A DNA stretch of 64,000 nt from Soonwooa sp. (GTDB lineage Bacteria; Bacteroidota; Bacteroidia; Flavobacteriales; Weeksellaceae). Location of the stretch: assembly GCF_030151385.1 (NCBI RefSeq), contig NZ_JASLDS010000045.1, positions 62,001-126,000 on the forward strand, written 5' to 3'. The notes below the pieces were generated by a model. The model saw only the letters and a program-made list of their open reading frames with translations, was not told where the DNA came from and searched no databases. The translations under genes were made by a program, and so were the position numbers. Of this stretch, positions 36,250-43,754 are shown one piece after another (the stretch's first letter is position 1; every line of letters starts with the position of its first letter).

Positions 36250-37040
36250 AAGCTCAGCCTCAAATCACTTGCGGAGCACATCAAATAAAAATTACAGGAT
36301 TTGACAAAGCGGGAAGTATTTCTTGTCCAAGTGCGCCAGGCGGAACTTGTACAGATGTAACTATTCTTACAGGAACGTATGAATTCGACTTCACAATTAA
36401 CAAACCAGTTTATGCGATTTCATCTATTAATGGATCATTGGCAGGAACAAACTTTAGTGGATCAATAACATTGAATAATACAACAGCATTTGCAACTTCA
36501 GGAGATATTAAAGTTAATTTCTATTGTAGAGATGCAGCAGGAAATCCAACGAATACCTTGTTTGGAACGGCTACAATTTCTGCAGTAGCAGCAAATTCTA
36601 CATCAACGCAGAATTATTCGTTCACACCAATTGCAGGGGCAAGCTGTGCAACAGGAATGTATTATGCTATTATTGAGCAATCAAACAATTGTATTTGTTC
36701 AAGTTCTAATGGTTCAAATGTTCTAACAAGTTGCTATAAACCAGGAGTTTTAACAGGTACAACATCTCCAACCAACCATGGTATTACTGCTTTAGGAAGA
36801 GCTGGTTCTACAAATGGAAATTGGCCAATGGTAAGAAACGGCGCATGGACAGTTCTAGAAGCTAAAACCAAAGGTTTTGTGGTGAACAGAGTAGCATTTA
36901 CATCCGCTGGAAATCCGGTAGGTATCGCGACGGCTAACTTCGTAGAAGGAATGATGGTATATGATACTACGAACAATTGCTTGAAAATTTATAACGGAAC
37001 AATTTGGAGTTGTTACACCACTCCTGCTTGTCCAGATTAA
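36249..37040 (+). pseudogene. Secreted surface-type protein, signal peptide missing
   Basis: About 264 residues from AQPQITCGAHQIKI to the end. AQPQ looks like the site just after a signal-peptidase cut, but the preceding signal peptide is absent. The frame extends upstream only through a TTG and antisense regulator sequence. The body is Ser/Thr/Asn-rich with Cys pairs (GGTCTDVTILTG, NNCICSSSNG). It ends in GFVVNRVAFTSAGN, MMVYDTTNNCLKIYNGTIW, a motif typical of exported Bacteroidota surface proteins. The next gene carries the same C-terminal motif. Head to head with the truncated regulator, it marks a deletion or assembly join. Confidence 0.7.
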
Positions 37041-37062
37041 TCAAAAAATATTAAAGAACATT

Positions 37063-37590
37063 ATGAAGAAACTATTCATATCCTTATTTAGTCTTGTTGT
37101 AACCTGTGCCTTTGCACAGGTGGCAATAGGCAAGACTAGCATTAGCAATTCATCCGTTTCTCTAGAGTTTTATGATGGTGCAGATAATGTAAAAGCGATG
37201 GTGTTGCCGTGGGTTACGAAACAAGCTGACGTTGCCGGTGCTGTAGATGGAACAATCATCTATGATAGCGATGATAAAAAAGTGAAATACCGAAGATCAG
37301 GAAATTGGTTCGACTTATCGGTAAATACAGACGGAGCTGTTGATACATCGCTTCAGAACGGCTTAACAGAAAGAGCAAGTGCGAAAACTCAAATCGGAGG
37401 AAATCCAACAACGGATACTACGCCAGGTATTTTGGTTCTTGCTGATACCGACAAGGCAATGGTTTTGCCAAAGGTAGCAAGCCCTCATCTTACCATTGTT
37501 AAACCAGAACCCGGAACGATTGTTTATGATACGGTAACCAAACAACTTTGCGTGTACAATGGTACAGTTTGGAGTTTTTGGAAACCATAA
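37063..37590 (+). CDS. Secreted protein with two YNGxxW-type motifs
   Basis: The 175-residue protein has a signal peptide (MKKLFISLFSLVVTCAFAQ). The mature part has two related modules: VLPWVTKQADVAGAVDGTII then YDSDDKKVKYRRSGNWFDL, and VLPKVASPHLTIVKPEPGTI then VYDTVTKQLCVYNGTVWSFW. Each looks like a small collar-type beta domain. The same motif ends the upstream gene, 22 bp away, so they form a pair. The function is unknown; surface or adhesion-associated roles are common for such proteins. Confidence 0.72.
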   Translation: MKKLFISLFSLVVTCAFAQVAIGKTSISNSSVSLEFYDGADNVKAMVLPWVTKQADVAGAVDGTIIYDSDDKKVKYRRSGNWFDLSVNTDGAVDTSLQNGLTERASAKTQIGGNPTTDTTPGILVLADTDKAMVLPKVASPHLTIVKPEPGTIVYDTVTKQLCVYNGTVWSFWKP

Positions 37591-37613
37591 TTTTGAAATT
37601 TAATATCTAATGA

Positions 37614-37646
37614 AACAGGCTCTGAGTTTTCGGAGCCTGTTTTTTG
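37614..37646 (+). terminator. Rho-independent terminator
   Basis: AACAGGCTC and GAGCCTGTT form a perfect 9-bp stem followed by T6, 23 bp after the stop. Confidence 0.88.
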
Positions 37647-37649
37647 TCT

Positions 37650-38224
37650 TATTGATATGAAGTACGAGATATTGTTAATACCTTTAAATAAAAAAAACTC
37701 ATTTATATATCTAAAGCACACAAATTCATTTTTAGCAGTTGGTTTAAGTATTAACTAAAACTTATAACCCGATAAAAATTATCAAAACTGCGATCGAAAA
37801 TGTTTGTTGCAAGCCAATTTCACTGCTGTAATATTAGGCTTAGAGGACTTAACACTATAACCACATCGATGAAAACAAAATACTTACATGATTTCAAAAG
37901 AATTCAACTCCATTTCGTTTAAAAAAGTGTTTAGTAGCAGATCTAAAATTAGATAAAGTACCCAAAAAAAAGCAAACAGAGAAGCCAGTCCTATTGTATT
38001 TAAAGTTTTCAAAAAAAGACATCTTCGCATTTATTGAAATTAATATAAAAGTTTCTTTAAATTATACTCTATTAAAGATCGTATTGAAATATTAAATAAA
38101 AATAAGGTGAATGCAAATGCCAATTTCGAAATCGTAGATCGATAAAAAGGCAACGAAAAAGACTACATAGCAATGCTAAAACCCTGCAGAGATAGAGTCA
38201 CAAAAACAGCGACAAAACAAAAAA
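37650..38224. other. 575-bp gene-free stretch left of the integrated element
   Basis: No frame stays open for more than about 40 codons. Short Lys-rich pieces are seen in shifting frames (for example KKDIFAFIEINIKV near 38010 and FEIVDR then KGNEKDYIAM near 38125), which look like a decayed coding region rather than a designed spacer. I do not recognise the ancestor. No RNA gene or transposon end is evident. Confidence 0.35.
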
Positions 38225-38251
38225 GACTGATAATCGATGATTATCAGTCTT
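38225..38251 (-). terminator. Original terminator of the tRNA operon, displaced by the insertion
   Basis: GACTGATAATC and GATTATCAGTC form a perfect 11-bp stem around GAT. Read on the minus strand it is followed by TTTTTTG. It lies just beyond the left copy of the tRNA-Leu 3' end, so before integration it stood about 58 bases from the tRNA-Leu gene and would have ended that transcript. Confidence 0.7.
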
Positions 38252-38254
38252 CTT

Positions 38255-38269
38255 ATGTACCCCAGACGG
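38255..38269. repeat. Left attachment site (attL core)
   Basis: ATGTACCCCAGACGG is identical to 45309-45323, the 3' end of the tRNA-Leu gene. It carries the acceptor-stem strand and discriminator position but no further tRNA sequence. Confidence 0.85.
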
Positions 38270-38389
38270 TAGGCAAACCCACCAATCTTAAAACATTATT
38301 ATCTTTACTATTAATCGGCTTTAATGCCCTATTCACAGCATTTTAAGAATAAAGAAAAATAAAGCCAAATAAAAATAAATAAACTTTTT

Positions 38390-38407
38390 TTCGGGACATA
38401 TTCGGGA
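38390..38407 (+). promoter_or_regulatory. Candidate integrase arm sites near attL
   Basis: TTCGGGA occurs at 38390 and 38401, one helical turn (11 bp) apart. A third copy lies at 45245-45251, 57 bp inside attR. Short repeated sites near both ends are typical of tyrosine-integrase arm binding. Confidence 0.4.
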
Positions 38408-38439
38408 TTTAATTAATTTAGCATAAATATTTGTAGTCA

Positions 38440-39765
38440 ATGAAAGTGCTATTTTTTATCAAAAAACGAAAAAATCCATATTCAAAAATTTATGTCAGAC
38501 TTTGGGAGAGTAAAAAGTATGATTTTACAACCTCGACAGGTTTGCAAATTAAATTTGATTATTGGGATAACAGAAACGAGAAAGTAAAAAACAAAGTCGA
38601 AGCATTAGACAAAGATTTTATAAACTCGAAACTTTTGGAATTGAAAAAAAATGTTATCGAAAATTTTAATCTTGACTACAATAGCGAAAAATCAATTTCA
38701 AATGATTGGTTAAAAACCAAAGTCGATAAATTTTTTAACCGTGTGGACGAAAGTAAGCCCGAATTAACATATTTCATTGATTGGATTAAGGTATTTATCG
38801 AAACCGCTCCAAAAAGATTATACAAAGGCAAACCGATAAGCCAAAGCACTCTAAAAAAGTACACCACTACATTAAACACCCTAACCCAATATGAAACCGA
38901 CAGGGGAAAGCGTTTGAGGTTTGAGGATATTACAATGACTTTTTACTTTGACTTTGTGGACTTTTGCAGAAATACCCTAAAACATAGTACCAATACAATC
39001 GGAACCTATATCAAAAAAATAAAATTCTTTTGTGGTCAAATTGATTTGGAGGGTTTACCAATATCAAACCATTACAAAAACAGCGAGTTTATGAGTATTG
39101 GGGAATCCGCAGAGGATATTTATTTGACCACCGCCGAAATTCAAAAAATATTCAATTATGACTTTAGCGGAACCCCGTATCTGGACAATGCAAGGGACTT
39201 GTTTGTAATTGGGTTAAATACAGGGCTTAGGGTGTCGGATTTTATGCGTTTGGACTTATCGCATATCAAAGCCGATACGATACGCATAAAGGCACAGAAA
39301 ACGGGCAAAATTGCCGAAATACCTATTAACGAACAAATCGAACGTACATTGATTAAAAACGGCGGAAAATTGCCGCGTTCGATTAGTGAGCAAAAGTTTA
39401 ATGAATACCTAAAGGAAATCGGCGAAAAGGTCGGATTTACGGAAATGGTACACGGGGCGAAAATGGATTGCATCAATGAGGACGAAGCCAAAGCCAAAGG
39501 CGTTAAAAAACTATTTCGCAAAGTATCGGGAACGTTCCCAAAATATGAGTTGATGACCTCGCATATTTGCCGCCGTTCGTTTGCGACGAATTTGTACGGG
39601 CAAATACCAACCCCTGTAATTATGGCAATAACGGGACACGCAACCGAAACGCAATTTTTGACCTACATAAAGAAAACGGCGGCGGAAAACGCTGATGTAT
39701 TGCGGAACTTTTACAAAAGGAAAGCGGCGGAAAATGGACTGGAGTTTAATTTAAAAGTAATTTAA
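38440..39765 (+). CDS. int: Tyrosine-type site-specific integrase
   Basis: The 441-residue integrase has an N-terminal arm-type domain (1-95), a SAM-like core-binding domain (about 100-220, STLKKYTTTLNTLTQYETD) and a catalytic domain. The catalytic residues are visible: R264 in NTGLRVSDFMRL, H375 and R378 in HICRRSFATN, H400 in ITGHATETQ and nucleophile Y409 in FLTYIKK. The layout is that of Bacteroidota mobile-element integrases. It lies 170 bp inside attL and probably catalyses insertion at the tRNA-Leu 3' end. An insert between catalytic strands (KMDCINEDEAKAKGVKKLF) is a feature of this subfamily. Confidence 0.95.
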   Translation: MKVLFFIKKRKNPYSKIYVRLWESKKYDFTTSTGLQIKFDYWDNRNEKVKNKVEALDKDFINSKLLELKKNVIENFNLDYNSEKSISNDWLKTKVDKFFNRVDESKPELTYFIDWIKVFIETAPKRLYKGKPISQSTLKKYTTTLNTLTQYETDRGKRLRFEDITMTFYFDFVDFCRNTLKHSTNTIGTYIKKIKFFCGQIDLEGLPISNHYKNSEFMSIGESAEDIYLTTAEIQKIFNYDFSGTPYLDNARDLFVIGLNTGLRVSDFMRLDLSHIKADTIRIKAQKTGKIAEIPINEQIERTLIKNGGKLPRSISEQKFNEYLKEIGEKVGFTEMVHGAKMDCINEDEAKAKGVKKLFRKVSGTFPKYELMTSHICRRSFATNLYGQIPTPVIMAITGHATETQFLTYIKKTAAENADVLRNFYKRKAAENGLEFNLKVI

Positions 39766-39769
39766 TCAA

Positions 39770-40699
39770 ATGGAAAGCGAATATTTTTTGACGGATAAAA
39801 ACGGGCAGCGGATTGATAACCTACAAAAGTATTATGATGAAAACCCCGAAATACTCAAAAAACACATTGAACGATTGAATGAGAATAATAATTGGGAACC
39901 GTCTGAAAGTTTGTTTAATCCCGAAAAAGTTAAATTATTAATTGAAATTCACGACGTGGGAGTATTTCGCAAAGCGTGCGAAAAATTTTATTTGGATTGG
40001 CTAAACGAAATAAACACCCGTTCCGCAAACGAAAATTTTCTTTTGGAGCAAAAGGAAAAGGCGCAGGATTTTATTGATGAATCAAAAATTGAAATTGCAT
40101 ACCGCCCCGACAATGTAGTAATTATGGAAAACGGCAATTATTTAATTGCTACAATGGAATCCTTACAAAATAAAACAAACCGCTTTTTAAGCCGTTTAGA
40201 GCGTGAAAGAGCCAAAGGTAACCCAACGGGAGGGCGCACTAAAAAAAGCGGCGAAAATCGCATTTTGGCATACAATAACAATATTGAAAATGCTTTGAAA
40301 AAAATTGAATTGATTTTGAAAGATGTAAATACTTTGCTTTTTGAAAATTCCACTTCCGACCAATGGAAACAAATATTAAACTTGGAAACGCTTACAACGC
40401 CAATTATTGTTAAAAATGGAATTGCGTTAAATGGATTATCAAAATTTTTTGAAGCATTAAGTATAATTGGTGTTTTTGAAAAGCAATGGCAAACAAAATT
40501 GAGTTTACTAAATGCCTTTAAACATAATACCGAATATGTTACAGCCGACCAATTTAAAAGGGCTTTGAATGACGGGAAAAGTAACGGAACAAAGATTGAC
40601 AGGGATTTGGAAATAATATTTATAGGGTTTAAAAATGGAAGTGATATTGATAAAGAATTGAATGAGTTATTAAGCCGCCCGCCTAAACATAAGTTTTAG
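39770..40699 (+). CDS. Unknown element protein, 309 residues
   Basis: It starts 4 bp after the integrase stop and is surely co-transcribed. No signal peptide or membrane helix is seen. The N-terminal third is charged and helical (QKYYDENPEILKKHIERL). A middle coiled-coil part contains SRLERERAKGNPTGGR, followed by NIENALKKIELILKDVN. The C-terminal 100 residues (LSKFFEALSIIGVFE, FKRALNDGKSNGTKID, DIDKELNELLSRPPK) look like a separate helical domain. I do not recognise the family. Its tight link to the integrase suggests a role in excision, regulation or replication of the element. Confidence 0.75.
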   Translation: MESEYFLTDKNGQRIDNLQKYYDENPEILKKHIERLNENNNWEPSESLFNPEKVKLLIEIHDVGVFRKACEKFYLDWLNEINTRSANENFLLEQKEKAQDFIDESKIEIAYRPDNVVIMENGNYLIATMESLQNKTNRFLSRLERERAKGNPTGGRTKKSGENRILAYNNNIENALKKIELILKDVNTLLFENSTSDQWKQILNLETLTTPIIVKNGIALNGLSKFFEALSIIGVFEKQWQTKLSLLNAFKHNTEYVTADQFKRALNDGKSNGTKIDRDLEIIFIGFKNGSDIDKELNELLSRPPKHKF

Positions 40700-40724
40700 T
40701 TAAAAAAATCTTTTTACCCAACCC

Positions 40725-40757
40725 AACCCAACATTTTAAATAATGTTGGGTTATTTT
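40725..40757 (+). terminator. Terminator of the integrase operon
   Basis: AACCCAACATT and AATGTTGGGTT form an 11-bp perfect stem around a 6-base AT loop, followed by ATTTTATT. It lies 26 bp after the 309-residue gene. Confidence 0.75.
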
Positions 40758-40792
40758 ATTGTATATCAGTGTTTTAAATGTTTTGTTCAATT

Positions 40793-40800
40793 TACTTTTG
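40793..40800 (+). promoter_or_regulatory. Candidate -7 box of the element's xis-rep operon
   Basis: TACTTTTG matches TAnnTTTG and lies 45 bp before the HTH gene start, after the terminator of the integrase operon. The -33 region is weak. Confidence 0.4.
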
Positions 40801-40845
40801 CCTTATTGTTTTTGACAAAGTGATAACAAATAAAATTTTAAATAA

Positions 40846-41136
40846 ATGAATACAGTAAAAATTGAGGTAAATGGCGTAAACATTGCCGACCTCGCGGAAA
40901 AATTGGACAATCTCACAAGCGTATTAAGCGGGCAAAGCCGCCCCGAACCACAAGCCGCAAACGACGACAAATTAATTACGCGAAGTGAAGCCGCGCAAAT
41001 GTTAGGCGTTACCCTACCGACGATTTACGATTGGACAAAAAAGGGGATTATTTCCGCGTATCGTATCGGGAACCGCGTACGGTATAAGCACGCCGAAATA
41101 TTGACAACCGTAACCAATAACAAAACCCATTATTAA
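40846..41136 (+). CDS. Excisionase-like helix-turn-helix protein
   Basis: In this 96-residue protein, residues about 1-35 form a helix (VNIADLAEKLDNLTSVLSG). A MerR/excisionase-type HTH_17 domain follows (ITRSEAAQMLGVTLPTIYDWTKKGII and AYRIGNRVRYKHAEI). Such proteins act as excisionases or as small activators in Bacteroidota elements. It is the first gene of the second element operon, 17 bp before the Rep-like gene, and could steer integration against excision or switch on replication. Confidence 0.82.
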   Translation: MNTVKIEVNGVNIADLAEKLDNLTSVLSGQSRPEPQAANDDKLITRSEAAQMLGVTLPTIYDWTKKGIISAYRIGNRVRYKHAEILTTVTNNKTHY

Positions 41137-41153
41137 GGGCTAAAAGTACCCAA

Positions 41154-42116
41154 ATGATTGATTGGTTTAAAATTGAATTGATGAACCGACCCGCAGACGA
41201 ATTAAGAGCGAAATTTGACTTTATTAAGCCCGTGAATATGAAAACGGGCGAAATATTGGGAACCTATGAAATTGCGTATTTGCGTATTCACGATGTCTCC
41301 GATTGTTCAATATCGGTTAAAATATTCCGTTCGGGGCGCGTATGGGTGCAGGGTAGCATTCATAAGTTTTGGCACGGTCAAAATCATTCAATTTTTACCA
41401 TTGAGGAAATGCGAAACGCCTTTGAGTATTTGTTTGAAAAGTTGGGAGCCGACCCAAACGAGGCGAAAATACTTCAGATTGAATACGGTTTGAATGTTTG
41501 CCCGCCCTTTGACCCCGATTTGTTTATAAATCGCCTTATTTGTTTCAAATACAAACCTTTTGAGGGTATGGGTAATTACGAAAAAATCGGAAAGGTATGT
41601 TATCAAAAAGAATATGATTTGAAAATGTACAACAAAGGCAAACAGTATAGTTTGAAAAGCAATGTTTTGAGGATTGAAAAGAAAATAAAAGACAGCCAAC
41701 ACCTTAAAAAACTCAGAATTGGTACAATTGGCGACATTACGACGGCGAACGCGGCGGAAATGATAAAAGACCTTAACAGCGTTTTTGATGAGGTTTTATT
41801 TGATGATAAAAGTATCGACGAAACAAAGTTAACCACCCGTCAAAAATTGGCACTTTCCAAATATCGAAATAAGGATTTTTGGAATGAGTTAAGCAGGTCA
41901 AATAAATTAAACACCAAAAAGAAATTTACAAACCTCATCACAAAATACGGTGGCGAAAATTTCCAAAATACGGTAAAAATATTGTCGGAAAACTCACTAA
42001 AAAATATCGTTCAAAGAGTTGACGTTTTGGACGATAATAAAAATAACGAAGAGTTGACGTTTTGGAACTTCAAATATGGTTCGGAAACGTCAATCTTTAA
42101 CACAAATAAATATTAA
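41154..42116 (+). CDS. Putative replication initiation protein (gene II/CRI-like)
   Basis: This 320-residue protein opens MIDWFKIELM and contains RVWVQGSIHKFW, then AKILQIEYGLNVCPPFDPD, a KEYDLKMYNKGKQY segment, and NVLRIEKKIKDSQHLKKL followed by a helical C-terminus. The order of motifs is like that of filamentous-phage gene II and related rolling-circle initiators (Phage_CRI): an MID start, a GxxH core, a Tyr/Lys segment that may hold the nicking Tyr, and an RxExxI strand. The overall identity to any one family cannot be judged by eye. If correct it nicks an origin on the element and starts rolling-circle replication. Confidence 0.55.
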   Translation: MIDWFKIELMNRPADELRAKFDFIKPVNMKTGEILGTYEIAYLRIHDVSDCSISVKIFRSGRVWVQGSIHKFWHGQNHSIFTIEEMRNAFEYLFEKLGADPNEAKILQIEYGLNVCPPFDPDLFINRLICFKYKPFEGMGNYEKIGKVCYQKEYDLKMYNKGKQYSLKSNVLRIEKKIKDSQHLKKLRIGTIGDITTANAAEMIKDLNSVFDEVLFDDKSIDETKLTTRQKLALSKYRNKDFWNELSRSNKLNTKKKFTNLITKYGGENFQNTVKILSENSLKNIVQRVDVLDDNKNNEELTFWNFKYGSETSIFNTNKY

Positions 42117-42134
42117 CCTAAAATCACTAAAAAA

Positions 42135-42752
42135 ATGAGTACAAAAACAACGATTGTCTTGGACAATGAAGCCGCCGAAAATGTGCGGGAAATTATGCGC
42201 GCAGAAATTAAACGCCAATTTGGGGGAATGGTTCCGAAAAAAGTAAATGAACTATTTGAAAATACCCTGCGTTTGTTTCCCGATATTGAACTGACCAAAG
42301 CACAAAGCGGCGCATACCTCGAACCCGAAACGGTATTATTGACGAGTTCCGCCCGCAATAGTTCCTGCGGTAACGTTTGGCAACTTATCGAAAGTTACAA
42401 GGCGGAATATTATTCGGGCGCGGTCGGGGAACCCGCAACCCCGTTGGAGTTGAAAGTTTGGAATATGTCGGAGGATGAATATTTGGAAGCGGTTACGAAT
42501 CGAAATTTACCACTTGAACAACGTAAAAAATTAGCGGACGCGTGGGAAAAAAGACCCGACGAGGAAAAGGAATTAATCCAAACGATGTTAAACAAGGATT
42601 TGACCGTCGAAGAAAGATTAAACGCCGTTTACAAGTTTGAGGACGAAGTAAATCCACAGGCGGCAAAGGATGCCGAAAACGAACTAAAAACGAAGTTGGC
42701 GGACGAATCCGTTAACCTGTTGGATAAAATCGACGATTTATTGACCAAATAA
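42135..42752 (+). CDS. Unknown element protein, 205 residues
   Basis: It is soluble, mostly helical and acidic. The N-terminal 50 residues (TIVLDNEAAENVREIMRAEIK) resemble a small DNA-binding or multimerising helix pair; the middle contains FPDIELTKAQSGAYLEPE. The C-terminal half is charged and coiled (LPLEQRKKLADAWEKRP, LTVEERLNAVYKFEDEV). No family is recognised. It lies between the Rep-like and terminase-like genes with spacings of 18 and 6 bp, so the products are probably made together. Confidence 0.7.
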   Translation: MSTKTTIVLDNEAAENVREIMRAEIKRQFGGMVPKKVNELFENTLRLFPDIELTKAQSGAYLEPETVLLTSSARNSSCGNVWQLIESYKAEYYSGAVGEPATPLELKVWNMSEDEYLEAVTNRNLPLEQRKKLADAWEKRPDEEKELIQTMLNKDLTVEERLNAVYKFEDEVNPQAAKDAENELKTKLADESVNLLDKIDDLLTK

Positions 42753-42758
42753 AGGGAA

Positions 42759-43151
42759 ATGAACCACAAACGTAAAATATTTATATCAGAATACTCACGA
42801 AGCGGAAACGCAACGGAAGCGGCTAAAAAGGCGGGTTATTCCGACCGTAGCGCGTATAGTACAGGGCAAAGATTGTTGAAAAATGCTGAAATCGTCAAAG
42901 AAATTAGTAAAATACAAAATGAAGCTCTCGAAAATGCGGAAATGAGCGTTATAGAAGTTGTAAACCTCGTTAAAGGAATTGCCACAAGCGGCAAAAGCGA
43001 AACGGTACGTTTGCGCGCAATGGATATGTTATTGAAATATTTGGGAGCGTATAACGACGATATGAAGTTAATACTAAAAATGAACGATATTGAAATCGGG
43101 AAATTGGCGGATAAGGTAATCGACAAACTTAACAACGGAAACGATGAATAA
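42759..43151 (+). CDS. Phage terminase small-subunit-like protein
   Basis: The 130-residue protein begins with KRKIFISEYSRSGNATEAAKKAGYSDRSA, then GQRLLKNAEIVKEISKIQ. This is the N-terminal helix-turn-helix signature of Terminase_2 small subunits: a FVxEYL-type helix, GNATQAAIRAGYS, a second helix with RLLxNxxV. The C-terminal 70 residues are helical. In phages TerS selects DNA for packaging with the large subunit. Here there is no large terminase, portal or capsid, as in phage-inducible islands, where a lone TerS diverts helper-phage packaging. A plain regulatory role is possible. Confidence 0.72.
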   Translation: MNHKRKIFISEYSRSGNATEAAKKAGYSDRSAYSTGQRLLKNAEIVKEISKIQNEALENAEMSVIEVVNLVKGIATSGKSETVRLRAMDMLLKYLGAYNDDMKLILKMNDIEIGKLADKVIDKLNNGNDE

Positions 43152-43392
43152 AAGGGAATTTATCAAAGCAATATTGCGAGGCGACAAAGACGAGGCGTTG
43201 GAAATCCAAAGTAAAATTATCGGCAGTTCAATGGATAATTATTTGATTGTGGTTTACAATGGTTCGCCAATTTCGGGAGACCTCACACCCGACGAAATAA
43301 AAAAGCGGGATGAGTTTATGAAAAAGACCGAACGGGAAAACCCGAATAAGGAAATAAAGTATATCGGATATGAGAAACTAAAACCGATTTGA
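43144..43392 (+). CDS. Unknown element protein, 82 residues
   Basis: It overlaps the terminase-like gene by 8 bp, so the two are translationally coupled. It has a helical, basic start (NKREFIKAILRGDKDEALEI), a middle part VVYNGSPISGDLTPDEIKKR and a charged end. No family is recognised. A small packaging or replication accessory would fit the position, but nothing in the sequence proves it. Confidence 0.65.
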   Translation: MNKREFIKAILRGDKDEALEIQSKIIGSSMDNYLIVVYNGSPISGDLTPDEIKKRDEFMKKTERENPNKEIKYIGYEKLKPI

Positions 43393-43449
43393 TATTGAGC
43401 CAAAAGCGTAAAAACTAAACTATTTGACCATTGCAAAGGTTATTTTTTG

Positions 43450-43484
43450 ACCGTCCTTTTTCACATAAAAGGGGCGGTTTTTTA
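43450..43484 (+). terminator. Terminator of the element's second operon
   Basis: ACCGTCCTTTT pairs with AAAAGGGGCGGT with one bulge, followed by six T. It lies 58 bp after the 82-residue gene and before the hairpin region. Confidence 0.7.
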
Positions 43485-43511
43485 TTTCCATATTAATTCA
43501 CTCAAAAACAT

Positions 43512-43519
43512 TAAATTTG
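43512..43519 (+). promoter_or_regulatory. Candidate -7 box upstream of the large hairpin
   Basis: TAAATTTG matches TAnnTTTG. Transcription from here would enter the 118-nt hairpin after about 35 bases and could continue into the cargo gene at 43755. Confidence 0.35.
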
Positions 43520-43560
43520 ACACAATATTTTAACGTAAACAAGGCGTAAGCTATTATATT

Positions 43561-43678
43561 GGTTCAAGAAAACCGCGAATTTTCTCAAACATCCATTTAT
43601 GATAGACTTATGCCCGTGCCTTATACGGCGCGGGCTGAGTCATTTTGGATGTTGGGTTCTTCGCGGTACCTCTTGACC
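43561..43678. other. 118-nt nested hairpin in the element (origin or structured RNA)
   Basis: Five nested stems pair from the outside in: GGTTCAAGA (43561) with TCTTGACC (43671, one bulge); ACCGCGAA (43572) with TTCGCGGT (43660); CAAACATCC (43586) with GGATGTTGG (43647, one mismatch); GACT (43605) with AGTC (43638); GCCCGTGCC (43612) with GGCGCGGGC (43627, one G-U). The apical loop is TTATAC. About 37 base pairs form in 118 nt. The region between the terminator and the cargo gene is otherwise without genes. Candidate roles are a replication origin for the Rep-like protein, a packaging signal or a structured leader RNA. Confidence 0.75.
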
Positions 43679-43754
43679 TTATGGCTTCAGTTCCGCGCTC
43701 TTTTTATATATTAATATCCTCTTTGGGGCTGGCAGGATTAAAAACATTTCAAAA

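Noticed and set aside
43561..43678. Retron msr-msd RNA
   Set aside because: The fold is long and hairpin-like, but there is no reverse-transcriptase gene in the element or nearby.
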